DNA of 64,000 nt from Geodermatophilus sp. DSM 45219 (GTDB lineage: Bacteria > Actinomycetota > Actinomycetes > Mycobacteriales > Geodermatophilaceae): the NCBI RefSeq assembly GCF_900104025.1, contig NZ_FNIQ01000003.1:620001-684000 (forward strand). The letters are read 5' to 3'. Under the pieces are notes generated by a model. That model did not search any database and was not told where the DNA came from. It saw nothing but the letters and a program-made list of their open reading frames with translations. Made by a program: the position numbers and the translations under genes. Within the stretch, counting starts at the first letter, position 1, and every line of letters starts with the position of its first letter. Shown here one piece after another: positions 31,163-39,020 of the stretch.

Positions 31163-32548
31163 ATGGTGGGGGGCGAGGAGGTCATTCCGCTGTCGATCAT
31201 CGGTGTGCTCGGTTTCGGCACCGTCGTCCTGCTGGCCGTGGTCCTGCTCAACGGCTACGCGTGGTGGCGGCTGGTCCGCAGCACCACCCGGCCGGGCCGC
31301 ACCCGGCGGCTGCTGACCGTGGTCCTGGTGCTGCTGGCGCTGCTGCCGGTGGGCGCGGTGCTGCTGCGCCGGCAGGACTCCGCGCTCGGCACGGTGGTGC
31401 AGTGGGTGGGCTTCAGCTGGCTGGGCGTCGTCTTCTACCTCTTCCTGACCCTGCTGGCGCTCGAGCCGGTGCGCTGGGTGGCGGGTCGCCTGCTGCCCGG
31501 TGCCGCGAGCCCGACCACGGAGACCGGCGTCGAGGAGGTCGTTCCCAGTGGGGGCCGGAGACCTCCGCGCGGGGACGACGCAGCGGCTCGACGCGACGGC
31601 GGGACGGCCCCCGGCCGGGACACGGGCAGCGGCTCCACGGCGGACGCGACGGCACCTGGCCGCGGTGCCGTCCGACAGGACGGCGATGGGCACGGCGCCG
31701 TCCCCGATGCCTCCCGCCGGCTGTTCCTCGCCCGGGGGCTGGCCGCCACGGCCGGGGCCGTCGCACTGGGCACCGCGGGCACCGGCGCCTGGTTCGCCAA
31801 CAGCGCCCCCGTCGTCCGCCGGGTGCCGGTCACCCTCCCCGGGTTGGCCCCGGCCCTGGACGGGCTGCGGATCGTCACCTTCTCCGACGGCCACCTCTCG
31901 GCGATGTCCAGCACGCGGCGCTTCGAGCGGCTGGTCGAGCTGGTGAACGAGCAGCAGCCCGACGTCGTGGCGATCGTCGGCGACCTCGTCGACGGCGAGC
32001 TGAGCGAGCTGCGCGAGGAGGTCGCCCCGCTGGCGGACCTGGTCAGCCGGCAGGGCGTCTACTTCGTCACCGGCAACCACGAGTACTTCGTCGACACCAC
32101 CGCCTGGCTGCGCCACCTGCCCACCCTCGGCGTCGAGGTGCTGCGCAACGAGCGGGTGCCGATCCGGCGCGGCGGCGCGTACGTCGACCTGGCCGGCATC
32201 GACGACCGGACGGCGATCGGCTCGGGGGTCCCCGGCCACGGCGCGGACCTGGACACCGCGCTCGACGGCCGCGACGACGCCGTCCCCGTGGTGCTCCTGG
32301 CCCACCAGCCGGTGCAGGTGGAGCAGGCGGCGGCCGCGGGGGTGGGCCTGCAGCTGTCCGGGCACACCCACGGCGGCCAGCTGTGGCCCTTCGACTACGC
32401 CGTCCTGCTGGACCAGCCGGTCGTCCAGGGACTGTCCCGGGTGGGGGACACCCAGCTCTACGTCACGACCGGCGCGGGCTCCTGGGGGCCGCCGATGCGG
32501 ATCGGTGCCCGGCCGGAGGTCGCCGTCGTCGAGCTGCGCGCCCCCTGA
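31163..32548 (+). CDS. Membrane-bound metallophosphoesterase
   Basis: A 461-residue calcineurin-like phosphoesterase. Three membrane helices (about 8-30, 45-65, 75-98), a Gly/Asp-rich linker, then RRLFLARGLAATAGAVALGT, a twin-Arg-like signal anchor, precede the catalytic domain. Metal ligands: FSDGHLS, GDLVDG, GNHEYF, LLAHQP, SGHTHGGQLWP. The first motif is SDGH rather than the usual SDLH or DxH spacing. The catalytic domain is likely outside the membrane. ATG 31163 has no good RBS, and the sequence before it is a repeat, so the true start is uncertain. Confidence 0.88.
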   Translation: MVGGEEVIPLSIIGVLGFGTVVLLAVVLLNGYAWWRLVRSTTRPGRTRRLLTVVLVLLALLPVGAVLLRRQDSALGTVVQWVGFSWLGVVFYLFLTLLALEPVRWVAGRLLPGAASPTTETGVEEVVPSGGRRPPRGDDAAARRDGGTAPGRDTGSGSTADATAPGRGAVRQDGDGHGAVPDASRRLFLARGLAATAGAVALGTAGTGAWFANSAPVVRRVPVTLPGLAPALDGLRIVTFSDGHLSAMSSTRRFERLVELVNEQQPDVVAIVGDLVDGELSELREEVAPLADLVSRQGVYFVTGNHEYFVDTTAWLRHLPTLGVEVLRNERVPIRRGGAYVDLAGIDDRTAIGSGVPGHGADLDTALDGRDDAVPVVLLAHQPVQVEQAAAAGVGLQLSGHTHGGQLWPFDYAVLLDQPVVQGLSRVGDTQLYVTTGAGSWGPPMRIGARPEVAVVELRAP

Positions 32549-32551
32549 GCC

Positions 32552-33121
32552 TCACACCTCGCGCAGCGCCGCCAGGGCCTCCCCGACGAACTCCTCCAAC
32601 GGCCGCGAGCCGTCGGCCTCCGCCCACCGCAGCACCGCCTGCGTGTACGCGGACATGTGCGCGGTGACGACGACGCGGGCGACGGTGTCGGCGTCGGTGT
32701 CCGCCACGCCCAGCGCGTCGAGGAACATCTGCGCCGTCTCCCGCTCGTACTCCGCTGCCCGGTAGCGCAGCCCCGGGGTCCGGGCGATCAGCTTCCAGCG
32801 CACCAGGGCCTCGGCGAGGCGATCCCCCTGCAGACCCCGGAGGAAGCCGGTCACCACGCCGTCCATCCGCTGGCGGATCGGGAGGTCGGCCGGCACCGAG
32901 GCCAGCAGGGCGGCCACCTCCTCGCGCGCCGGCAGCGCCATGATGAGCACGTCCTTGCCGGTGAAGTGGGCGTAGAAGGTCGGCACCGACACCCCTGCCG
33001 CGGCGGCGATCTGCCCGACCGTCACCTCCTCGTAGCCCTGCTCGCCGAACAGCCGCATCGCCGCGTCGTGGATCCGCCGGTGCGTGGCGGCGTACTGGCG
33101 GGCGCGGTGGTCCTGGGCCAC
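32552..33121 (-). CDS. TetR-family transcriptional regulator
   Basis: A 189-residue repressor-type protein. HTH at about residues 25-50 (VTVGQIAAAAGVSVPTFYAHFTGKD) follows an N-terminal helix; the C-terminal ligand domain shows no obvious family. I chose the GTG at 33121 because AGAGGGG lies 9 nt upstream; the ATG at 33157 is the longer alternative (201 aa). It converges with the phosphoesterase with a 3-nt gap and diverges from the GntR gene. Its target is not evident. Confidence 0.9.
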   Translation of the reverse strand: MAQDHRARQYAATHRRIHDAAMRLFGEQGYEEVTVGQIAAAAGVSVPTFYAHFTGKDVLIMALPAREEVAALLASVPADLPIRQRMDGVVTGFLRGLQGDRLAEALVRWKLIARTPGLRYRAAEYERETAQMFLDALGVADTDADTVARVVVTAHMSAYTQAVLRWAEADGSRPLEEFVGEALAALREV

Positions 33122-33280
33122 GGTCGATCCCCTCTCCCATCCCCGGATCTCGGCCACTTCTGCCAGTGCCCGGGCGAGGACGCCGAGATGTCACCACATC
33201 ATGTGTGGCGCGCGCTGCGCGTGCACGCCGCTCTCACGTGGGGGATCGCACCCCCCAGGTGACACGGGCGAGCAGGAAGA

Positions 33281-33306
33281 CGTCTGTAGACGACAAGACG
33301 TCTACA
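33281..33306. promoter_or_regulatory. Inverted-repeat operator candidate upstream of the GntR gene
   Basis: CGTCT-GT-AGACG (33281-33292) and TGTAGACG (33285-33292) with CGTCTACA (33299-33306) form overlapping palindromes. The start GTG is 21 nt beyond. AAGACGTCT is present twice. The GTCT…AGAC core is like operators of HutC-subfamily GntR regulators, so autoregulation is likely. Confidence 0.55.
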
Positions 33307-33326
33307 CCCCCAGTACCTTTGGTCGG

Positions 33327-34067
33327 GTGACCAGCGCCGTGACGGGACCCAAGTACCTCTCGGTGCGGGAGAACCTGCGCCGGCGGGTGTCCGCACTGCC
33401 CGAGCACACCCTGCTCCCGCCCGAGCCGGTGCTCTGCGAGGAGTACGGGGTCAGCCGGATCACGCTGCGCCGCGCCGTCGACGGTCTGGTGGCCGACGGC
33501 CACCTGGTGCGCGAGCAGGGCCGCGGCACCTACGTGACCCGCCCGGCCATCCGGCACGAGTACCGCGAGAGCTTCGTGCACCGCATCGCCGGCTGGAGCT
33601 CGGTGATGACCGAGCAGGGCGCCCAGGTCGGCACCACGGTGCTCACCCAGCGGGTCACCCCGGTGCAGCCGCCGGTCGCCACCGAGCTGGGCCTGGAGCC
33701 GGCGACCGACGTCGTCGAGCTGGTCCGGCTGCGCAGCGTCGACGGCGCCCCCAACCACGTGGCGCACAGCTTCCTGCCGGCGGCCACCTACCCGCGGGCG
33801 GCCGAGGCCGACCTGAGCCAGGGCTCGCTGTACGAGTTCCTGCGGCGGGAGTACTCGGCCGACCTGGCCACCGCGCGGATCGTCGTCGACGTCGGCACCG
33901 CGGCGCCGGAGGAGGCCGACCTGCTGCAGGTGGTCGCCGGCTCGCCGCTGCTGGTGGTGCGGACGACGGTCCGCGACAGCAGCGGCCAGCCCCTCGTGCA
34001 CAGCTTCTCCCGGCTGCGGCCCGACGTGAGCCAGGTGGAGTTCGAGGTCTCCGTCAGCGGCCGCTGA
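33327..34067 (+). CDS. GntR-family (HutC subfamily) transcriptional regulator
   Basis: A 246-residue regulator. The winged HTH (about 8-72) contains LPPEPVLCEEYGVSRITLRRAVDGLVADGHLVREQGRGTYV in pieces, and the C-terminal UTRA ligand domain (about 85-240) starts at YRESFVHRI with the typical VVELVRLRSVDGAP and YEFLRREY. HutC members sense sugars, histidine derivatives or phosphonates. No obvious transport or catabolic partner lies next to it. GTG start close to the operator, with little leader. Confidence 0.93.
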   Translation: MTSAVTGPKYLSVRENLRRRVSALPEHTLLPPEPVLCEEYGVSRITLRRAVDGLVADGHLVREQGRGTYVTRPAIRHEYRESFVHRIAGWSSVMTEQGAQVGTTVLTQRVTPVQPPVATELGLEPATDVVELVRLRSVDGAPNHVAHSFLPAATYPRAAEADLSQGSLYEFLRREYSADLATARIVVDVGTAAPEEADLLQVVAGSPLLVVRTTVRDSSGQPLVHSFSRLRPDVSQVEFEVSVSGR

Positions 34068-34166
34068 CAGCGGCCCACCGTTCCCCCCACACCCCGCGCG
34101 GACCCCTGGAGGGCGGCCGGCGCGGACTACCGTCGGCCGGGCCGCCCTCGTCGTCCCGGAGGTCCC

Positions 34167-34655
34167 ATGCCCCAGCCGGTCACCGCCAGCGGCACCCGAG
34201 AGGTGCCCCACGCGCGGCACCGGGTGTGGGGGGCGCTCGCCGTCCTCGCCCCCTACTGCGCCGTCTGCGACGTCTCCTACGTCGTCGACGGCGCAGGCGC
34301 CCCGGGCCGTGGCACGCGCTTCGTCTGCGTGCCGGGCCGCCTCGACGAGGGCGTGCAGCCCCCGCCCGGCGCCCCGCAGGGCGAGATCGTCGAGTGGGTG
34401 CCGCAGGAGCGGGTCACCACCCGGCTGCGGCTGACCCCCGAGACCTGGACGACGACCATCGAGCTGGCCGACGCCGGGCCCGGCGCCACCCGGGTGACCA
34501 TCACCGTCAGCCACGAGCCGCACTCCTCGGGCCGGCTCGCCCAGCGGCTGACCCAGCGGCTGATGCGCGGCGGCGTGCGGGAGATGGTGCAGCGGACGGT
34601 GGCCGGTGAGCTGGACCGGCTGCCGGCGCACGTGGAGCAACTGCCCGCGACGTGA
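34167..34655 (+). CDS. SRPBCC family protein
   Basis: A 162-residue START/Bet v1-like protein with a hydrophobic ligand cavity fold. Segments VWGALAVLAPYCAVCDVSYVV, VEWVPQERVTTRLRL and WTTTIELADAGPGATRVTITV match the polyketide-cyclase/AHSA1 type. ATG 34167 with GGAGG upstream. The ligand is unknown. Confidence 0.85.
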   Translation: MPQPVTASGTREVPHARHRVWGALAVLAPYCAVCDVSYVVDGAGAPGRGTRFVCVPGRLDEGVQPPPGAPQGEIVEWVPQERVTTRLRLTPETWTTTIELADAGPGATRVTITVSHEPHSSGRLAQRLTQRLMRGGVREMVQRTVAGELDRLPAHVEQLPAT

Positions 34656-34761
34656 CCTGTGCCCCTGGTGCGGCGCGTGTGCCGGGGTGATCTTGGGGGT
34701 ACGGAACCCGCTGTTCGGGCGTGCCACCTCCAGGCGCGCCCCCGGCTGCAAGGAGAACGCC

Positions 34762-35037
34762 ATGGTGATGGACATCCTCGGGCTCATCGTCGTCGGCCTG
34801 ATCATCGGGGCGCTCGCCCGACTGTTGAAGCCGGGCAAGCAGTCGATGAGCATCCTCGCGACCATGCTGCTCGGCGTCGCGGGCGCGCTGATCGGCGGGC
34901 TGATCGCCGGTCTGCTCGGCACGGGCGGCATCTTCGAGCTCAACGTCCTCGGGTTCATCCTCGCGGTCGTCGCCGCGGTGATCCTCGTCGGCATCTACGC
35001 GGGTACCTCGGGCGGCCGCAACCGCGCCGTCCGCTGA
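34762..35037 (+). CDS. GlsB/YeaQ/YmgE-family stress-response membrane protein (copy 1)
   Basis: A 91-residue transglycosylase-associated-type protein with three membrane helices. ILGLIVVGLIIGALARLLKPGKQ is the N-terminal signature, and ATMLLGVAGALIGGLIAGLLG and ILAVVAAVILVGI follow. AGGAG is 8 nt before ATG 34762. A close paralogue follows at 35130, so the pair is a tandem duplication. Small proteins of this family are often sigma-B-like stress induced, but no function is proven. Confidence 0.93.
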   Translation: MVMDILGLIVVGLIIGALARLLKPGKQSMSILATMLLGVAGALIGGLIAGLLGTGGIFELNVLGFILAVVAAVILVGIYAGTSGGRNRAVR

Positions 35038-35129
35038 CCCCGGTGCCGGGGGCTCCGCAACTCGGCGGAGTCCCCGCGCCGGTCGGCCGAGTCAGGCCGG
35101 CGTCCCGCTCCCAGGCCCCAGGAGGGCAC

Positions 35130-35402
35130 GTGCTCCAGATCCTCGGACTCATCGTGGTCGGCTCGATCATCGGGGCGCTGGCCCGCCTGATCAAGCCGGG
35201 CAGGCAGCGGATGAGCATCCTCGCGACCATGCTGCTCGGCGTCGCCGGCGCCGTCATCGGCGGTCTCATCGCCGACTGGCTGGACGTCGGCTCGATCACC
35301 GAGCTGAACGTCTGGGGGTTCGTCTTCGCCGTCCTCGCCGCCCTCCTGCTCATCGGCGTCGCCGAGGGCGTGGCCGGCGGCCGCGACCGCGCCGTCCGCT
35401 GA
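35130..35402 (+). CDS. GlsB/YeaQ/YmgE-family stress-response membrane protein (copy 2)
   Basis: A 90-residue paralogue of the preceding gene: LGLIVVGSIIGALARLIKPG and MSILATMLLGVAGAVIGG are nearly identical, while the third helix and C-terminus differ but both end GGRxRAVR. GTG 35130 is 5 nt after AGGAGGG. The 92-nt gap has no strong terminator, so cotranscription is likely. Confidence 0.92.
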   Translation: MLQILGLIVVGSIIGALARLIKPGRQRMSILATMLLGVAGAVIGGLIADWLDVGSITELNVWGFVFAVLAALLLIGVAEGVAGGRDRAVR

Positions 35403-35432
35403 TCCCGGTCCCCAGCGGCTCCCGGCCCGACC

Positions 35433-36071
35433 TCAGAGGTCGACGGAGTCCCCCGGGGCCAGCCGGCTGAACGGGGTCGGCGTCCCCGGGCCCCGCTCGC
35501 CCAGCAGGGCGCCGACGAGGCCCAGCCCGGTCTCGTTGAGCAGCCCGTCGTGGATGGCGTACGCCTGGTCGGCGTCCACGGCCCGCACGTAGTCGATCAC
35601 CTCCGCGGTCTTCGACCACGGGGCGTGCACCGGCACCAGCAGCGTGGCCACCGGCTCCCCGGGCACGGTGAACGCGTCGCCGGGGTGGAAGACCACGCCG
35701 CCGACCAGGAACCCGACGTTCCCGATGCGCGGCACCTCCGGGTGGATCACCGCGTGCAGCTCCCCGTGCACGGTCACGTCGAACCCGGCGACCTCGACCG
35801 CGTCGCCGTCCCCCACCACGTGCACGCGGCCGGCCGGGCCGTCCAGCTGCGCGGCCACCGAGCCGTTGGTCCAGACCTGCAGCTCCGGGTCGGCCGCCAT
35901 CGCCGCGCGGAGCACGTCGGGCGCGAAGTGGTCGGCGTGCTCGTGGGTCACCAGGACCGCGCTCGCGCCGTCGAGCGCCGCCGGGTCGGTGAAGGCGCCG
36001 GGGTCGATCACGAGCCGCCGGTCGTCCTCGCCGAGGACGACGCAGGCATGGCCGTGCTTGGTCAGCTCCAT
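35433..36071 (-). CDS. MBL-fold metallo-hydrolase (UPF0173-like)
   Basis: A 212-residue metallo-beta-lactamase-fold protein: VTHEHADHFAPD is the HxHxDH zinc motif, with FHPGDAF as the later His/Asp ligand motif and the C-terminal IHDG. It resembles UPF0173 (YtkL-like) hydrolases. The ATG at 36071 marks the start MELTKHGHACVVL. It converges with the GlsB pair with a 30-nt gap. Substrate unknown. Confidence 0.92.
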   Translation of the reverse strand: MELTKHGHACVVLGEDDRRLVIDPGAFTDPAALDGASAVLVTHEHADHFAPDVLRAAMAADPELQVWTNGSVAAQLDGPAGRVHVVGDGDAVEVAGFDVTVHGELHAVIHPEVPRIGNVGFLVGGVVFHPGDAFTVPGEPVATLLVPVHAPWSKTAEVIDYVRAVDADQAYAIHDGLLNETGLGLVGALLGERGPGTPTPFSRLAPGDSVDL

Positions 36072-36199
36072 GACCGCATCCTGCCTCCGGCCCGGCGGAC
36101 CCGCCCGTGCCGCCTCCGGGTGGACGTCCTCACCCGGAGGGGTGACACCACCCGGTCCGGCCGTCACCACCGGAGCCCGTGCTGCCGACCACTGGGGGC

Positions 36200-36430
36200 A
36201 TGAGCGCTCCCGCCCTGGTCGCCGCCCCCGTCCTCGTCGCCGCCCGCAGCCGCGCGCACGGCCCGACCGCCGCCCTGTGGCACGCCGTCGAGCTGCACCG
36301 CCCGGCCGCCGAGGTCGACGGCGCCTGCGAGCTCACCGTCTGCGGCTCGCTGGCCCGCGTCGAGGTCGAGCAGGCCTGGCCGACCCCGGCCCGCGACGTC
36401 TGCCCCTCCTGCCTCGTCCTCACCCGCTGA
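36200..36430 (+). CDS. Small cysteine-containing protein of unknown function
   Basis: A 76-residue protein that I do not recognise. Codon third positions are almost all G or C, and the ATG follows CTGGGGGC. It has CELTVCG and VCPSC, a four-Cys arrangement that could bind zinc. It lies between the divergent MBL-fold gene and the convergent regulator gene. No membrane segment is evident. Confidence 0.6.
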   Translation: MSAPALVAAPVLVAARSRAHGPTAALWHAVELHRPAAEVDGACELTVCGSLARVEVEQAWPTPARDVCPSCLVLTR

Positions 36431-36460
36431 CGGGGTGGCCCCCCTGCAACGTCCCGCCGC

Positions 36461-36477
36461 GGCCCCGTGAGGGGGCC
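36461..36477. terminator. Convergent-gene terminator hairpin
   Basis: GGCCCC (36461-36466) pairs with GGGGCC (36472-36477), loop GTGAG, with an outer GGCCCCCC/GGGGGCC option from 36437. It lies between the small gene stop and the LuxR regulator stop. Confidence 0.6.
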
Positions 36478-36479
36478 GC

Positions 36480-39020
36480 TCAGGCGGGTTCCTCGGCGAG
36501 CTCGGCACGCAGCCGCGCCAGCAGGTCCGAGCGGGTGCCCGCGCCCAGCCGCTGGCGCATCCGCGACACGTGGTGCTCCACCGTCTTCGCCGAGATGTAG
36601 AGCCGCCCGCCGATCTCGCGGTAGGTCTGCCCGGCCACCACCAGCCGGGCCACCTCCCGCTCCCGGTCGCTGAGCGCGCCCGTGCCCACGGCCGGCGTCG
36701 GCTCACCGGCCGGCCGCGGCGCCGGCACCGCCGCGGCGGTCTCGCAGCCGGCGCTGTCGGCCAGTGACCGCGCGCAGCCCAGCAGCACCGAGCGGGACCG
36801 CTGGTCGGTCGCCCGTGCCGCCGCCTGCCCGGCCAGCCGCGACCCGTCCCAGCCCAGCCCCACCGCGGTCAGCTGCTCGGCCGCGGCCACCACGCCGTCG
36901 GTGTCGACGTCCCCCGACAGCACGCGCAGCCAGGTACGCCCGGCCCTCGCCAGGACGGCCGCGTAGGGGCTGGTCCGCGAGGCCGCCACCAGGGCCGCCG
37001 CGTGCGGCCGCAGCCCGTCCGGGTCGTCGGCCAGGATCGCCGCCTGCGCGCCGCTCCAGTGCAGCGGGCTGGCCCACAGCGGCGGGTCGCCCAGCCGCCC
37101 CAGCAGGGCCTGCGCCTCGGCCAGGTGCGGGCGCAGCCGCTCGCCGTCCCGCAGCCGCGCCCCGGCCACCACCAGCTCGCCGAGCGGCAGCAGGGTGACC
37201 AGGTCCACCGGGTACCGCACCACGGCCTCGCGCGCGCGCACCCACGCCTGCACGAGGGCCGGCAGGTCGCTGCTGCGCCGCGCCAGGCCCACCTCGAGGG
37301 CCTGCAGGACGACGTCGTCGCGCGGTTCGAGCGGCCCGCCGTCCCCCTGCACCTGCGCGACCTGCTCGCGCGCCCGCGACACCCGGCCGGCCAGCATCGC
37401 GATCCACGCGAGCAGCAGCCGGTGCCGCCGCCGGCAGGGTGGGCCGCCGAGGTCGGCGTCCACCGCACGCTGCAGCACCGACTCCGCCACCCCCAGCTCC
37501 CCGCAGTGCAGTGCCACCAGCGCGGCCAGGGCCGCGGGGGAGTCCACCAGGAGCGCGGTGCGCCCCACGGGCTCCAGCAGCGCGGCCGCGCGGGTCAGCG
37601 TGGAGAGCGCGGCGGCGATGTCGGCGGCGGCGTCGTCCCCGGTGCGCAGCGACTGCAGCACCCCCTGCGCGGTGAGCTCCTCGCTGACGGACAGCACCGT
37701 GGGCAGCCCCGGCGCGGTGCGCGCGTCCTCCAGGGCGGCGGTCGCCGCGTCGGGCTCACCGGTCGCCAGGAGGGCCAGCGCCGCGGAGCCCGCGCGTTCG
37801 GGGCCGGCCAGCCGGCACAGGCCCGCGGCGCGGGTCAGCAGCCCCCGCTGGGCCAGCACGGCCGCGGCCACCCCGGCCGCGCGGGCCCGGTCGGGGGCGG
37901 TCTCGTCGGCCAGCGCGGTGTCGGCCCACTGCAGCGCGCCGTCCAGGTCGCCGGCCAGGGCTGCGGCCTGCGCGCGCCGGCCAGCCAGCGACGCCACCGG
38001 CGCACCGCTGCGCGCGGCCTCCCCGAGCAGCTGGGCGGCCAGCGCCGGGTCGTCGGTCAGCGCGGCCTCGCCGTGCCGCTCCAGCAGCAGCGCCGCGTGC
38101 CGGTCGCGGACCCGTTCCGCGGCCAGCCGCCGGGCCAGCTCCAGGGGCTCGTCGCCGCGCTCGACCAGCAGCGCCAGCAGCTGGCGGCGGACCCGCCGGG
38201 TGACGTCGGGCGGGGTGGCCGCCAGCAGTCCCCGGGCGGCGAGCGGCACGACCTCGCCGGCGTCCAGCAGCAGGCCGGTCGCCCGGCCCGCCTCGAGCAG
38301 GTCGACCGCCCGGTCCGCCGGCAGGCCGAGGACCTCACCCAGCACGTCCTCGTCCAGCGGCGCCCCCGCGGCGAGGGCGTGCAGCAGCGCGCGGGTCTGC
38401 TCGTCCACGCCGGCCAGGTCCGCGCGGACCCGGTCGGTGACCTCGTCGGGCACCACCAGGCGGCCCGGCTGCGCGGGCACCCCGCTGCGGTCGCGCCGGC
38501 CCAGCGCCCGCAGCAGCGGGAGCGCGTACGCGGGCAGGCCGCCGCTCTGGACCAGGACGGCGTCGGCGAGCGCGGGGGCCAGCCCCTCGCCCAGCAGCTC
38601 GCGCGCCCAGCCGCGCAGCTGCCCCCGGTCGGCGTGCCCGAGGACGACGGTGCGGCGGGCGGGGCCCAGTTCGGCGAGCAGCGCGTGCAGCGGCGCGGGG
38701 CGCGGCCACGGGCGCAGGGCGAGCACGACGCGGGCGGCGGGCGACCGCAGCAGGCCGCCCAGGCGGACCACGTCGTCCCCGGTCAGCCGGTGGGCGTCGT
38801 CGACGACGACCGCGACCGGGCCGGGCAGCGCGGCCGGGTCCTCCGGGACGGCGTCGAGCACCGCCAGCCCGGCGCGCTCGTGCGCGGTGGCCAGCTCGGC
38901 CAGCAGCAGCGACTTCCCGGTGCCCCCCGGCCCCTGCACCGTCACCACGGCCGGCGCCCGGCCCGCGGGGGCGGTCAGCTCGCGGACCAGCTCCGGGGTC
39001 CATGCGGTCGCGGTGGTCAC
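36480..39020 (-). CDS. LuxR-family AAA/TPR-type transcriptional regulator (IniR-like position)
   Basis: An 846-residue LAL-type regulator. P-loop TVQGPGGTGKSLLLAEL near residue 30, Walker B-like VAVVVDDAHRL, a long helical region (about 300-760) of TPR character, and a C-terminal LuxR HTH (LSDREREVARLVVAGQTYREIGGRLYISAKTVEHHVSRM in pieces). GTG overlaps the Hsp70-like stop (GTGA). With the Hsp70 gene it faces the iniB-like gene across a divergent promoter, as Rv0339c faces iniBAC, so it probably controls this locus. The ligand it senses is not readable. Confidence 0.9.
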   Translation of the reverse strand: MTTATAWTPELVRELTAPAGRAPAVVTVQGPGGTGKSLLLAELATAHERAGLAVLDAVPEDPAALPGPVAVVVDDAHRLTGDDVVRLGGLLRSPAARVVLALRPWPRPAPLHALLAELGPARRTVVLGHADRGQLRGWARELLGEGLAPALADAVLVQSGGLPAYALPLLRALGRRDRSGVPAQPGRLVVPDEVTDRVRADLAGVDEQTRALLHALAAGAPLDEDVLGEVLGLPADRAVDLLEAGRATGLLLDAGEVVPLAARGLLAATPPDVTRRVRRQLLALLVERGDEPLELARRLAAERVRDRHAALLLERHGEAALTDDPALAAQLLGEAARSGAPVASLAGRRAQAAALAGDLDGALQWADTALADETAPDRARAAGVAAAVLAQRGLLTRAAGLCRLAGPERAGSAALALLATGEPDAATAALEDARTAPGLPTVLSVSEELTAQGVLQSLRTGDDAAADIAAALSTLTRAAALLEPVGRTALLVDSPAALAALVALHCGELGVAESVLQRAVDADLGGPPCRRRHRLLLAWIAMLAGRVSRAREQVAQVQGDGGPLEPRDDVVLQALEVGLARRSSDLPALVQAWVRAREAVVRYPVDLVTLLPLGELVVAGARLRDGERLRPHLAEAQALLGRLGDPPLWASPLHWSGAQAAILADDPDGLRPHAAALVAASRTSPYAAVLARAGRTWLRVLSGDVDTDGVVAAAEQLTAVGLGWDGSRLAGQAAARATDQRSRSVLLGCARSLADSAGCETAAAVPAPRPAGEPTPAVGTGALSDREREVARLVVAGQTYREIGGRLYISAKTVEHHVSRMRQRLGAGTRSDLLARLRAELAEEPA

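Noticed and set aside
31184-31186. ATT start for the metallophosphoesterase after GAGGAGG
   Set aside because: The spacing to the RBS is only about 3 nt, and ATT starts are very rare; ATG 31163 is kept with reduced confidence.
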